Shown here: positions 1 through 8,376 of the stretch, piece after piece
Numbering within the stretch: position 1 is the stretch's first letter
Layout of the letters: every line of letters begins with the position of its first letter
DNA from: Agarivorans sp. Toyoura001
GTDB lineage: Bacteria; Pseudomonadota; Gammaproteobacteria; Enterobacterales; Celerinatantimonadaceae
Direction: 5' to 3'
Length of the DNA stretch: 64,000 nt
Assembly (NCBI RefSeq): GCF_005405585.1
Contig: NZ_BJEQ01000003.1
Span: forward strand, 1 to 64,000
Notes under the pieces: model-generated
Database searches by the model: none
The model's input: only the letters and a program-made list of their open reading frames with translations
Told to the model about the DNA's origin: nothing
Translations under genes and position numbers: made by a program

Positions 1-74
1 TCAACTTGGTCTACCACTGCCAATTTAAAGGCAAGAGAATAATTTCGTTGGGTACGTTTACTGGTTGTTTTCAT
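1..74 (-). CDS. IS3-type transposase OrfA, N-terminus only (cut by window edge)
   Basis: The minus strand from 74 encodes MKTTSKRTQRNYSLAFKLAV and a few more residues before the window ends. The basic N-terminus followed by a YSxxFKLxVVxxV segment is the usual opening of the helix-turn-helix OrfA protein of IS3-family elements, which binds the IS ends. A ribosome binding site (GGAG) lies 6-10 bases before the ATG. Only 24 codons are visible, so the family call rests on this short stretch and on the IS-end-like sequence just upstream at 103-126. A programmed frameshift to OrfB would be expected outside the window. Confidence 0.6.
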   Translation of the reverse strand, partial: MKTTSKRTQRNYSLAFKLAVVDQV

Positions 75-102
75 GACACTCTCCAATTTCATGTTGGATA
101 TG

Positions 103-126
103 TGTCAACCTTATTTAGGACGGTAC
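103..126. mobile_element. Outer end (terminal inverted repeat) of the IS3-type element
   Basis: GTCAACCTTATTTAGGACGG lies about 30 bases upstream of the OrfA start, where an IS3-family terminal repeat is expected, and is followed by TACA. The same motif occurs inverted and isolated at 2829-2852. The IS interior lies to the left, outside the window. The exact outer boundary is not certain to within a few bases. Confidence 0.5.
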
Positions 127-135
127 ACTAGCACT

Positions 136-166
136 AAAAAAGGCAGCTCAGGGCTGCCTTTTTTTT
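136..166 (-). terminator. Rho-independent terminator, works on both strands
   Basis: A 12-bp arm (136-147) pairs with 153-164 around a 5-base loop. Stem core is GGCAGC/GCTGCC, with A-tract and T-tract on either side, so it can stop transcription in both directions. It lies just beyond the stop codon of the minus-strand glycosidase-like gene. Confidence 0.85.
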
Positions 167-183
167 GTTCATTGCGGTAAGCG

Positions 184-1110
184 CTAATCTTGGCTTAAAT
201 CTAATTCGGCCAGATAAATAGCTGTTTTATCCTCATGGCTAGAATAGTAACTGCAATATATTGCATTACCTTGCTGCACCAAGCCGGGGTAACTAGTATC
301 GCCATCAGATGGCAGCACTTGCACCTCATTCAGTTTTCCTTGGTCGGCATCTAACCAGCACAAACTGGTACGCACGGGTTGATATAAACGTACCGCGCAT
401 AACAAACGCCCATCATCTAATTTAAGCATGGCTGGCCCACCAATAGGAATACCTAGATCCTGCCACTGCCAATCCAAATAAGGCGGTTTGGCATAACCTA
501 GCTGGCCGGTGCCACTGTCTTTGTCACGACGTAGCAAACACAAAGCGGCGCCGTCATCTAACAAGCTCAAGTCGTGCTCGTTAGGGTAAGCCAAGCCGTT
601 TTGCGCTAAGCTAAATAGCGGGTCTAAGTGCATTTGGTAATCACCAGCTGCATCCATTTTATATAAGCTCACTTTATCTAAGCTGTAGTTATAAGCCACC
701 GAGTAAGCACCATCGACTAAATAGCGGCTTCGCCACAACCACATATTGGCATCACCTTGGGCACATAGTTCAGACCAGGTACTGCCATCATCAGACCACG
801 CAGTGAAGCTTTGTAGATCAAAGGTTTCGCTGCTGCGATTAACCCCCGCGCAGGTTAATAACAATCGGCCATCAGGACTTTGCACTAGCTTTGGGTCACG
901 TAAGTCTATGCCATCAACGTGAATAAAGGCTGCTGAGCTAAAATCGTTTTCATCAAAGCTTCGACAAAGAATACGAATATCGCCTTCAATACTCACGTGG
1001 CCTTCGGCTTCGCGAAAGCATAACCACAAAGCCTGTTTAAACTCGCAGAGATCGGTAAAGGCATTGTGTTCCCCTTCATCCCAAACTCGCTCTACCGAAC
1101 ATAACTTCAT
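184..1110 (-). CDS. Sialidase-like (BNR/Asp-box) beta-propeller protein, probable glycosidase
   Basis: The 308-residue product carries an Asp box (SDDGSTW, near residue 107), and its spaced beta-strand pattern with an RDPKL motif near residue 73 resembles sialidase-type and related five- or six-bladed propeller glycosidases. No signal peptide is seen, so it would act in the cytoplasm, perhaps on an imported oligosaccharide. The substrate cannot be read from the sequence. I chose the ATG at 1110, preceded by GAGGG; an in-frame GTG lies two codons upstream. It stands alone, ends at a strong terminator, and its upstream region (1111-1292) is shared with the divergent DUF3302 gene. Confidence 0.6.
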   Translation of the reverse strand: MKLCSVERVWDEGEHNAFTDLCEFKQALWLCFREAEGHVSIEGDIRILCRSFDENDFSSAAFIHVDGIDLRDPKLVQSPDGRLLLTCAGVNRSSETFDLQSFTAWSDDGSTWSELCAQGDANMWLWRSRYLVDGAYSVAYNYSLDKVSLYKMDAAGDYQMHLDPLFSLAQNGLAYPNEHDLSLLDDGAALCLLRRDKDSGTGQLGYAKPPYLDWQWQDLGIPIGGPAMLKLDDGRLLCAVRLYQPVRTSLCWLDADQGKLNEVQVLPSDGDTSYPGLVQQGNAIYCSYYSSHEDKTAIYLAELDLSQD

Positions 1111-1292
1111 AAACACCCTCTGAGCGATTAAACCAGCATCTAAGCTGAAATTTTAAGCTAATGATTTAAATGGCAAAGTAACTTAACAAGCACACCGAGC
1201 TAAAGCGCCATGACTTAATACCTTTATCGACGAATATCGTTTAAGCTGAATAACAGTTTTAGTTAATCGCAAAAATATCCCAAGGAGGGACT

Positions 1293-1679
1293 ATGTTTTT
1301 GGATTTTTTCGCTTTAGGGCTACTGTTTTTTGTTGGCCTCACGCTGTTTTACGGAATTATCGCCATTCACGATATTCCCTATGAAATATCTAAACACCGT
1401 AATCACCCCCATCAAGACGCCATTCATGTAGCAGGCTGGATAAGCTTATTTACCTTGCATGTTATTTGGCCCTTTTTATGGATTTGGGCCACCTTATATC
1501 GAGAAGATCGTGGCTGGGGCTTTAAGCAACTCGAACAACAAGAACAAACCTTAGAGCAAAAAGAACAGCAACTAGAGTCTCGCGAAGATGAGCTTACTGC
1601 AGAAGTGGCTAAGCTCAAACGCCAAGTCGCCATTATTAGCAAACATGTGCAGCAGCTAGAACAACAGGAGAATCAATAA
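1293..1679 (+). CDS. DUF3302 inner-membrane protein (YiaW/YibI family)
   Basis: The 128-residue protein has two hydrophobic helices (about 5-25 and 45-68) joined by the conserved HDIPYEISKHRNHPHQDAIH segment, then a Gln/Glu-rich coiled coil (about 78-125). This matches the DUF3302 family, found in enterobacteria as YiaW and YibI beside a HlyD-type partner. Start is the ATG after a strong AGGAGG-like site. Its stop overlaps the next start (TAATG), implying translational coupling with the HlyD-like gene. The molecular role is not established; an accessory to an export or envelope complex is the common inference. Confidence 0.85.
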   Translation: MFLDFFALGLLFFVGLTLFYGIIAIHDIPYEISKHRNHPHQDAIHVAGWISLFTLHVIWPFLWIWATLYREDRGWGFKQLEQQEQTLEQKEQQLESREDELTAEVAKLKRQVAIISKHVQQLEQQENQ

Positions 1680-2821
1680 TGGATTTATTGCTCATTCTCA
1701 CTTACACCGGCATTTGCATTGCGGTGTTCAAAATATTCAATATTCCACTCACTAAATGGACAGTACCTACTGCGGTGCTTGGCGGCATTGTTATTATTGG
1801 GGTGCTGCTCATTTTAATGAATTACAACCATCCGTTTACCGCCCAAGCGAGGCAAATATATACCTCAGTGCCGATTATGCCCCTAGTTAGAGGTAAGGTT
1901 ATTGATGTACCGGTAGTGCCAAATCAGCTGATTAAAGAAGGCGACATACTGTTTAAGTTAGACCCAGAGCCTTTTGAAGCCGTGGTTGCACAACGTGAAG
2001 CAGAAGTTGCAGCAGCGCAACAGCAAGTACCACAGCTATTGGCACAATTGGCCAGTGCACAAGCCACTACCAACGCAGCTAAAGCCGAACGAGACCGCAC
2101 ACAAAAGGCTTACCAACGTTATACCGAAGGCCGTAAAAAAGGCGGTAAAAACAGCCCCTTTACCGAGCTTGAAGTAGAAAATCGCCAACAAGCTTATTTG
2201 GCAGCCGAGGCGCAACTACAAGTGGCCGAAGCCAATGAAACCAATGCGCGATTGGCCTACGAGTCGCAAATAAATGGGGTAAATACCAATGTAGCCCGCT
2301 TGCAAAGCCAGTTAGATAAAGCCTTATTCGACTTAGAGCAAACAGTGGTACACGCCCCTACCGACGGCTATGTAACCCAAGTAGGTTTACGCAAAGGCAT
2401 GGTGGCAGTCCCCATGCCGCTGCGCCCGGTAATGACCTTTATTCCTAAAGAAGAAAGTATTTTTGTAGGGGCTTTTTGGGAAAACTCTATCAAGCGTTTA
2501 AAAGCAGGAGACGAGGCCGAATTTATTGTCACCGCTCAACCAGGCATTGTGTTTAAAGGTACCGTTCTCCAAGTTATGCCAACCATTGCCGAAGGTGAAT
2601 TTCAAGCAAATGGCAGCTTACGTGGTGCAGATGCCTTGTTTAAACACAGCCGTAGTTTAGTGATAATTGACCCAGAGCCGCGTTTTGACGACTTCGACTT
2701 TCCAATAGGGATCAGCGGCCAAGTGGCGATTTATACCGAACATTTCCATCATGTATCGGTGATACGAAAAGTACTGTTACGTATGCAAGGCTGGGTAAAC
2801 TACATTTTCCCCTTCCATTAA
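1679..2821 (+). CDS. HlyD-family membrane fusion protein (YiaV/YibH type)
   Basis: The 380-residue protein begins with two short membrane segments (about 2-20 and 27-46), then a periplasmic part with a lipoyl half (VDVPVVPNQLIKEGDILFKL-like region near 80-100), a long alpha-hairpin coiled coil (about 100-220) and the second lipoyl half plus beta-barrel (VHAPTDGYVTQVGLRKGM near 225). This is the standard HlyD/EmrA adaptor order. The Dxx36 partner upstream is DUF3302, as in yiaW-yiaV and yibI-yibH pairs. No permease or outer-membrane partner is adjacent, so the exported substrate is unknown. Ends just before an isolated IS-end relic and a terminator. Confidence 0.85.
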   Translation: MDLLLILTYTGICIAVFKIFNIPLTKWTVPTAVLGGIVIIGVLLILMNYNHPFTAQARQIYTSVPIMPLVRGKVIDVPVVPNQLIKEGDILFKLDPEPFEAVVAQREAEVAAAQQQVPQLLAQLASAQATTNAAKAERDRTQKAYQRYTEGRKKGGKNSPFTELEVENRQQAYLAAEAQLQVAEANETNARLAYESQINGVNTNVARLQSQLDKALFDLEQTVVHAPTDGYVTQVGLRKGMVAVPMPLRPVMTFIPKEESIFVGAFWENSIKRLKAGDEAEFIVTAQPGIVFKGTVLQVMPTIAEGEFQANGSLRGADALFKHSRSLVIIDPEPRFDDFDFPIGISGQVAIYTEHFHHVSVIRKVLLRMQGWVNYIFPFH

Positions 2822-2828
2822 TGGCCCG

Positions 2829-2852
2829 TGACCCGTCCTAAAATAGGTTGAC
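2829..2852. mobile_element. Isolated IS-end relic (solo inverted repeat)
   Basis: TGACCCGTCCTAAAATAGGT followed by TGAC is nearly the reverse complement of the IS end at 103-126 (GTCAACCTTATTTAGGACGG). No transposase reading frame lies beside it: the DUF480 gene terminator follows directly. It looks like a remnant left by an imprecise excision or deletion of an IS3-type element. A chance match of about 20 bases is unlikely but cannot be excluded here. Confidence 0.5.
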
Positions 2853-2860
2853 GGTTTTTA

Positions 2861-2886
2861 GGCCAGCTCCAGTAGCTGGCCTTTTT
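2861..2886. terminator. Bidirectional terminator between the HlyD-like gene and yceH
   Basis: GGCCAGCT (2861-2868) and AGCTGGCC (2874-2881) form a perfect 8-bp stem with loop CCAGT. It is flanked by T-runs on both sides, so it serves the plus-strand HlyD-like gene and the convergent yceH gene. Confidence 0.85.
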
Positions 2887-2902
2887 ATTTGGAATAGATT
2901 CT

Positions 2903-3559
2903 TTATTGTTCTAACTCAACAACTCGTTGTTTGAGAACGGCTAACTCTTGGCGTAGCTCATCAATTTGCTGTTGTAGTTCAGCTTGTTGCACAGGCGCAA
3001 CAGCAGCACTAACAGCACTAACAGCACTTGGCGCTGCGGCGGCAAACGAAGGCTCACCAGAGAACAAATGCGCATAACGAGACTCACGTTTACCGGGCTC
3101 TCGCTCTAATTTAACAACCAACTTACCGCTTTCGTGATCAGCAAGTGCTTGTAAGCTTTGCTCTACCTCTTGCACGCTAGCAAAATTAGCTAAGCGTTGG
3201 CTGCGAGTACGCAGTTCGCCGGGGGTTTGTGGGCCACGTAAAAACATTAAACACACAATAGCGCGTTCGCCTTCACTTAGCTGTAAGCCGCCAAATTGGG
3301 TATTACAAAAACGGTGCTGGTAACGGACTACGCGCCCCGACATGGGCGCTTCGGTAACAATCCGTAAATCTTGCAACTCCACCAAAATATCTTGAACTTC
3401 GGCTTCACTTAAAGCCATTACCGGTTCACGATTGCTTTTTTGGTTACACGCTAAGGTGAGCGCATTTAAAGACAGAGGGTATTGGTCAGGCGTGGTGGTT
3501 TCTTTCTCTAACAACGCACCTATCACTCGAGTTTGTTCTACACTTAAATTTTGTTCCAC
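2903..3559 (-). CDS. yceH: UPF0502 family protein YceH
   Basis: The 218-residue product matches the DUF480/YceH family: ARVIGALLEKE-like opening, TPDQYPLSLNAL, CNQKSNREPVM, and the FLRGPQTPGELRTR motif near 108. These are two winged-helix domains. The C-terminal 50 residues are Ala-rich and then a coiled coil, more extended than the core family. The function in the cell is not firmly known; links to outer-membrane or motility control are suggested for the family. It converges with the HlyD-like gene and shares the 2861-2886 terminator. Confidence 0.9.
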   Translation of the reverse strand: MEQNLSVEQTRVIGALLEKETTTPDQYPLSLNALTLACNQKSNREPVMALSEAEVQDILVELQDLRIVTEAPMSGRVVRYQHRFCNTQFGGLQLSEGERAIVCLMFLRGPQTPGELRTRSQRLANFASVQEVEQSLQALADHESGKLVVKLEREPGKRESRYAHLFSGEPSFAAAAPSAVSAVSAAVAPVQQAELQQQIDELRQELAVLKQRVVELEQ

Positions 3560-3767
3560 TCTACACCTCTCATTATCAACTAGGCTTACGCTAGAATTAT
3601 GACATTTAGAATACGTTAAATAGCTTGCTTAAGCAGCTCTTGCTCGCACATTTCCGTACGCTAAATTAAACAAAGTTTTCAGCTTTAAGATTTCTTTTAA
3701 TAAAGCCTCTTATTTGATGTTTTTTTGATGTAGATTAGCTTAACAGGTCTGATTACCCGCTAAGGTA

Positions 3768-3843
3768 GGCGTCCGCTCAACACGAGCGATTAAACGCGCA
3801 TTGCCACCACGTGAAACGCTTAAGTAGGGACTTGCTGGACGCT
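3768..3843 (+). promoter_or_regulatory. Possible structured 5' leader that hides the ribosome binding site
   Basis: GGCGTCC (3768-3774) can pair with GGACGCT (3837-3843), seven base pairs with one G-T. A second hairpin GCTC/GAGC (3775-3787) stacks directly on it. The 3' arm contains the only GGA before the start codon at 3849, so closing the stem would mask the likely Shine-Dalgarno. This suggests a translational switch or thermosensor. I do not recognise a known riboswitch class, and short stems can arise by chance. Confidence 0.3.
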
Positions 3844-3848
3844 ATAGT

Positions 3849-4973
3849 ATGGAATCATTTCGTTGGACTGCAGACTTTGAAACAGGTATCTCTGTTGTTG
3901 ACGATCAACATCGGCATTTGATTGATCTTATTAATCAAATTGGCGATTTACTTACCGAAAATCAAGCCCCTAAAGGTGCTATTCAACAACTTAGCCAAGA
4001 GTTGGATACCTACGTAAAAGAGCATTTTCAAGAAGAAGAGATGCTAATGGCTCAGCATAAGGTAGATGCTCGCCATCGCCGCGCACATGTAAAAGCCCAT
4101 CAGGAGTTTCTAGGTGAAGTGGCTAAACTCAGCCAATTCAACCACAACAGTCAACAAAGCAAAGTAAAACACCTACTCGACTACTTGATTCAATGGCTGG
4201 CTTACCACATTCTCGGCATTGACCAAGTATTGGCTAAACAGCTGCACTTTATTGAGCAAGGCGATAGCCCAGAGCACGCCTACTGCCAAACAGAACAACC
4301 CAATGATTTGGCGACCGAACCGCTCATTGCCGCCTTGCGTGGCTTGTTTCATCAAGTGAGTGTCCGTAACCACGAGCTATTAAAGCTAAATCAAAACCTT
4401 GAGCAAAAAGTGCAAGAGCGTACCCTTGCATTACAGAAAACCAACCAGCATTTACAGTCTTTAGCGCATACCGACGTGCTTACTGGCTTACCTAATCGCC
4501 GCCATGCCATGATCCAACTCATGGAGCTATGGAAACAATCAGTGGCTAACGATACCCCTTTAGCTTGCATGATGATTGATGCAGACCACTTTAAGCAGAT
4601 TAACGACCGCAATGGTCATGATGCTGGTGATGCAGTATTAATGCTGCTGGCGAGAGCCTTGCGCGAATCGGTGCGTAACGACGACGTTGTAGCTCGTTTA
4701 GGGGGCGATGAGTTTTTACTTATTTGCCCTAATACCGACGAGCAAGGTGCATATCGCTTAGGAGGATCAATTCGCGAACGCATCGAGAATATGCAACTAA
4801 ATCATCAAAAATATCAGGTGAGTGTGAGTGTTGGCGTGGCTAGTCGCAGCCCCAAAATGCCACACCACGAAGCCATGATGAAAGCCGCCGACAAAGCGGT
4901 ATACCAAGCCAAAGCCGAGGGTAAAAACTGCGTAAGACTGTATAAACACAGCACCAGTAAACAAGCTTGTTGA
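3849..4973 (+). CDS. Bacteriohemerythrin-GGDEF diguanylate cyclase
   Basis: The N-terminal 130 residues are a bacteriohemerythrin domain with the di-iron ligand set His21, His59, Glu63, His80, His84, His120 and Asp125. A coiled coil (about 165-205) leads to a GGDEF domain with DVLTGLPNRR and an intact GGDEF active site. An RNDD sequence five residues before it fits the RxxD inhibitory site. The protein should make cyclic di-GMP from two GTP, with oxygen or redox state at the di-iron centre as the likely signal (known for Vibrio homologues). It has no membrane segment, so it is cytoplasmic. It stands alone behind a possibly structured leader (3768-3843). Confidence 0.93.
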   Translation: MESFRWTADFETGISVVDDQHRHLIDLINQIGDLLTENQAPKGAIQQLSQELDTYVKEHFQEEEMLMAQHKVDARHRRAHVKAHQEFLGEVAKLSQFNHNSQQSKVKHLLDYLIQWLAYHILGIDQVLAKQLHFIEQGDSPEHAYCQTEQPNDLATEPLIAALRGLFHQVSVRNHELLKLNQNLEQKVQERTLALQKTNQHLQSLAHTDVLTGLPNRRHAMIQLMELWKQSVANDTPLACMMIDADHFKQINDRNGHDAGDAVLMLLARALRESVRNDDVVARLGGDEFLLICPNTDEQGAYRLGGSIRERIENMQLNHQKYQVSVSVGVASRSPKMPHHEAMMKAADKAVYQAKAEGKNCVRLYKHSTSKQAC

Positions 4974-5080
4974 GCCGCTAGCCCTAATCAGCACAAGACT
5001 CTACCAAAGCCCCGCGCTACACTAATAGCATGCAGGGCTAAGGGCTTGCTCGATGGTTTGTTTTAACGCTGGAATTCCTC

Positions 5081-5881
5081 ATGACAATAGACATTAGCTG
5101 GTCGGCCCTAGGGCTATTTTGCCTAGTATTGCTTATTCCAGTGTTTATTAACTGGCGCTTTAATTTAGCCTTGGGTAAAGACATTGGCATCAGCCTAGTG
5201 CGCATGTTGTTGCAACTTGCTCTGCTTGGTGTGTATCTGCAATTTCTTTTTGAGCTAAACAGCCTGTGGATAAATCTACTATGGTTAACGGTCATGTTGT
5301 TAGTGGGGGCCAGCGCCATTATTGGCAAAGCCAAATTACCACGCAAAGCCTTATTTTTTCCGGTATTAAGTGGCTTAATATTGGGTTTAAGCCCACTACT
5401 GGTAATTTTGCTACTAGCACTACTCAAACCCACCCCAGCCTATAGCGCTCAATACCTCATTCCTTTAGCCGGAATGCTTTTAGGCAATAGCCTTAGTGGC
5501 AACATTGTGGCCTTACAACGGCTATTTAGCGCCTTAAACGAAAAAACCACTGAGTACCAAGGTTACCTAGCCCTTGGGGCTAGCCGCCAACAAGCCACCC
5601 AAGGTTTTGTGCAATCGGCTATGCAACAAGCGTTTGCCCCTGTTTTAGCCTCTATGAGTACCGTTGGTTTGGTTACCCTACCCGGTATGATGACTGGCCA
5701 AATCCTTGCAGGTAGAGACCCAATGGTGGCTGTTAAGTACCAACTGGTGATCCTTATCGCCATTTTTGTCATGCTCAGCATTTCTATCGCCACCACCCTT
5801 AGCTTGAGTATTCGTGTCGCCATTGGCCAAACGGGCTTGGTAAAGTTTGGTATCAACAAAACCAATGCTTCAACGGCTTAA
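5081..5881 (+). CDS. fetB: UPF0014 / FetB-like ABC transporter permease
   Basis: The 266-residue, very hydrophobic protein shows the family signatures LVRMLLQLALLGVYLQ (near 38), PLAGMLLGNSLSG (near 128), and the EYQGYLALGASRQQA and GLVTLPGMMTGQILAG loops. Seven or so membrane segments are predicted by eye. In E. coli FetB pairs with the ATPase FetA in an iron (or metal) exporter that protects from peroxide. No ATPase gene is next to it here: the neighbours are the GGDEF gene and a broken PEP-mutase gene. It may use an ATPase encoded elsewhere. Ribosome binding site is weak. Confidence 0.85.
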   Translation: MTIDISWSALGLFCLVLLIPVFINWRFNLALGKDIGISLVRMLLQLALLGVYLQFLFELNSLWINLLWLTVMLLVGASAIIGKAKLPRKALFFPVLSGLILGLSPLLVILLLALLKPTPAYSAQYLIPLAGMLLGNSLSGNIVALQRLFSALNEKTTEYQGYLALGASRQQATQGFVQSAMQQAFAPVLASMSTVGLVTLPGMMTGQILAGRDPMVAVKYQLVILIAIFVMLSISIATTLSLSIRVAIGQTGLVKFGINKTNASTA

Positions 5882-5965
5882 TCATTCAACATACTTGTTA
5901 AGTTTTCGGTTGTGGCTAAGTCAGTGTTCATAGTAACTTTTAGCTTTACCGCAAGGAGCATAACT

Positions 5966-6716
5966 ATGACATTCAAAGACTTACACTACCAAACTGCACC
6001 ATTGTTACTTTGCAATGTATGGGATGTCGCTAGCGCCCAACTCGCCGAGCAGCTAGGCTTTAAGGCTATTGGAACCTCAAGTGCAGCCATTGCGGCCTCG
6101 CAAGGTTTTGCCGACGGCGAGCAAATGCCTTTTGACAGCCTCTACTCAATAGTTAAACAAATCCGCCAACATTCAACACTTCCTTTCACTGTCGATATCG
6201 AATCTGGTTATAGCCGCGAAGCAAATAGCTGAGAACATAAAACGACTGAGTGACGCTGGTGTAGTAGGAATCAATATTGAAGATAGTGTGGTAGCTCAGC
6301 AACGCAGTTTATTAAACGCCGACGCGTTTGCAGCGACTATTGCACAAGTAAGGCAACAACTTAGCCAGCAGCAAATAGACATATTTATTAATGTGAGAAG
6401 TGATGTGTTTTTATTAAACACTCAAGATGCTATCGAACAAGCTAAACAACGCATCGCGCTTTATACCGCAGCAGGTGCTAACGGTATCTTTCTGCACTGC
6501 TTAGAAAAAGCGGAGGATATACAAGCCATTTGCGAGTTTAGTGAACTACCCATTAATGTTATGTGCATGCCACAACTAGCCGACTTTACTCAATTGCAAG
6601 CGTGGGGAGTGAAGCGAATCAGCATGGGTAACTTTTTGTTTGAGAATATGCAGCAGCACCTCAAAACCCAGCTTAATTGTATTACACTGCAGCAGTCTTT
6701 TGCGGGCTTGTTTTAA
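5966..6716 (+). pseudogene. PEP mutase / isocitrate lyase family gene, broken by a frameshift
   Basis: The first frame (from ATG 5966, behind AAGGAG) reads a typical PEP-mutase/ICL family start: LLLCNVWDVASAQLAEQLGF, GTSSAAIAASQGF, then the metal-site strand VDIESGYSREA. It then hits TGA at 6230-6232. The next frame continues the family without a gap: QIAENIKRLSDAGVVGINIE, DS, then the remainder to 6716. One base appears lost near 6222-6226. The intact protein would be about 249 residues. Family members cleave or rearrange C-C or P-C bonds of small acids (carboxyPEP mutase, methylisocitrate lyase, oxaloacetase), but the substrate is not predictable. Sequencing error is an alternative to true decay. 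Confidence 0.8.
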
Positions 6717-6786
6717 ACCTGCACCTCTCCCCTAAACAGCACTATTAACCATGTGAAAACATAACTAATAGCCAATGCCAGCAGAT

Positions 6787-7356
6787 TTAGTTGGCTAACT
6801 TTTTAGCGGTTGCTGCCACTTCTGCCCCTAACGCTTTTACCCGTTGCTCCATATCTGCATCGGCTAACTGGCCTTCGGCGTTAAAAGCTTGGTAAGACGA
6901 ACCTACTGCCACTTGCTTAGGGCTAACCAAAACGCCTAAGTTGAACAAAATATCGCGCGTATGGGCTAAGCCACGTATGCCGCCTAAACCGCCCGGCGAG
7001 GTAGCCATAATACCGGCAACTTTACCTTGAAAGGCAGACCCAATATCAGCGTCTTTAGACGGACGCGACAACCAATCTAAGGCATTTTTTAGCACCCCAG
7101 AAATAGAACCGTTGTACTCTGGGCTAGCCAACAAAATACCATCGGCTTGGGCGAATAAGTGCTTTAAATCATTTACCGATGCCGGTGTGCCTTCGGCTTC
7201 TAAATCTTCTGAGTAAAGTGGAATAGCAAAATCGGCTAAATCAACGTAGCGTACTTCTGCGCCAGCTTCCTCCGCGCCTTGAGCGGCAATTTTTACTAAG
7301 TTCTTGTTAAATGATTGAGCGCGTAAGCTACCTGCAAGTGCGATTAATTTAGTCAT
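6787..7356 (-). CDS. NAD(P)H-dependent FMN reductase (flavodoxin-like, chromate/quinone reductase type)
   Basis: The 189-residue protein has the FMN-phosphate loop GSLRAQSFNKNL (residues 9-20) and the SPEYNGSISGVLKNALDW motif (near 80), both typical of the NADPH-dependent FMN reductase family that includes YieF/ChrR and azobenzene reductases. It should reduce quinones, chromate or nitro/azo compounds using NAD(P)H in the cytoplasm. It starts behind AGGAG (on the minus strand). It is divergent from a LysR regulator about 106 bases away, which probably controls it. Exact natural substrate is unknown. Confidence 0.85.
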   Translation of the reverse strand: MTKLIALAGSLRAQSFNKNLVKIAAQGAEEAGAEVRYVDLADFAIPLYSEDLEAEGTPASVNDLKHLFAQADGILLASPEYNGSISGVLKNALDWLSRPSKDADIGSAFQGKVAGIMATSPGGLGGIRGLAHTRDILFNLGVLVSPKQVAVGSSYQAFNAEGQLADADMEQRVKALGAEVAATAKKLAN

Positions 7357-7462
7357 TTTATGCTCCTCAGCATTACCTTCTAGATGAAGTTATTGTCGAT
7401 TTGAGAACATTGTTGCATAAGCAAATTTGAAGAAGAACAACATACGTGCAACACTTCTGTGC

Positions 7463-8359
7463 ATGAATGCACATAAGAATGATTGGAACGACATCCATAT
7501 TGCTTACCAAGTGGCTAAGCTAGGCACACTTACTGCTGCGGCAGAAGCCTTGGATGTTCACCACAGTACGGTACTGCGCAGAATTAATGCCTTAGAAGAG
7601 CGGCTAGGCACCCGCTTGTTTCATCGTCATGCTCGCGGTTATCAGCCAACCGAATCCGGCATAATGCTAACTCAAGCCGCGGAAAGTACGCAAAACGACT
7701 TTAGCCGCTTATTAGGTAAGTTAGCAGGCACCGACAACCAACTGTCGGGGACTTTGGTGCTCACCACCGTGAACAATATGGCAGATATTTTGTTGCCAAT
7801 ATTGGCCGAGTTTCAAGCACTGTACCCACAAATAAAACTGGAATATGCAGCCGACAGTCGTATTTTAAAACTGGAACATGGCGAAGCCCATGTAAGCATT
7901 CGTCCAGGCAAAAAACCTAAAGACCTTGATTATGTGGTGCAAAGCCTAGGGGAAATACCCGTCACTTTGTATGGCTCTAAAGACTATGTAAAACGGTACG
8001 GGAAAATTGCGTCACTAGAGCAGGTGGTAGGCCATAAGTTTATTTCAACCATTGAGCCCTACTCGCAGATTAGTTTTATTGATTGGATGAATAGCGAGTT
8101 AGATCCGCAACAAATTGCTTTGAAGGTGAATGACTTTAATGCCTTTGTTCCTGCTATAAAGGCAGGCTTTGGCGCAGCGCCACTCAATTGTGAAACCGCC
8201 AAAGCCTATCCTGACCTACTGCCACTTATGGCACCACCAGAACATTGGGCGATTCCACAATGGCTTACCACACATGTAGATATGCACCGCACCAGTAAAG
8301 TACAGGCCTTTACTCAGTTTTTAAAGCAACGTTTTAGTACCTTAACAAACGCCAATTAG
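7463..8359 (+). CDS. LysR-family transcriptional regulator
   Basis: The 298-residue product has an N-terminal winged helix (YQVAKLGTLTAAAEALDVHH then STVLRRINALEERLGTRLFH, about 12-55) followed by a periplasmic-binding-like effector domain. I prefer the ATG at 7463, which places the helix-turn-helix at the usual distance from the start; a TTG start 12 codons upstream (7427) is also open. It is divergent from the FMN reductase gene, the classic LysR arrangement, so the shared 7357-7462 region likely holds its operator. No clear T-N11-A site was pinned down. Confidence 0.85.
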   Translation: MNAHKNDWNDIHIAYQVAKLGTLTAAAEALDVHHSTVLRRINALEERLGTRLFHRHARGYQPTESGIMLTQAAESTQNDFSRLLGKLAGTDNQLSGTLVLTTVNNMADILLPILAEFQALYPQIKLEYAADSRILKLEHGEAHVSIRPGKKPKDLDYVVQSLGEIPVTLYGSKDYVKRYGKIASLEQVVGHKFISTIEPYSQISFIDWMNSELDPQQIALKVNDFNAFVPAIKAGFGAAPLNCETAKAYPDLLPLMAPPEHWAIPQWLTTHVDMHRTSKVQAFTQFLKQRFSTLTNAN

Positions 8360-8376
8360 CCTGAATGTAGCGAGTA

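Noticed and set aside
3741-3848. Cyclic di-GMP riboswitch upstream of the GGDEF gene
   Set aside because: The conserved core of the GEMM class (such as the GCAAA-type loop and tetraloop receptor pattern) is not seen. Only a generic hairpin with a hidden ribosome binding site is claimed.
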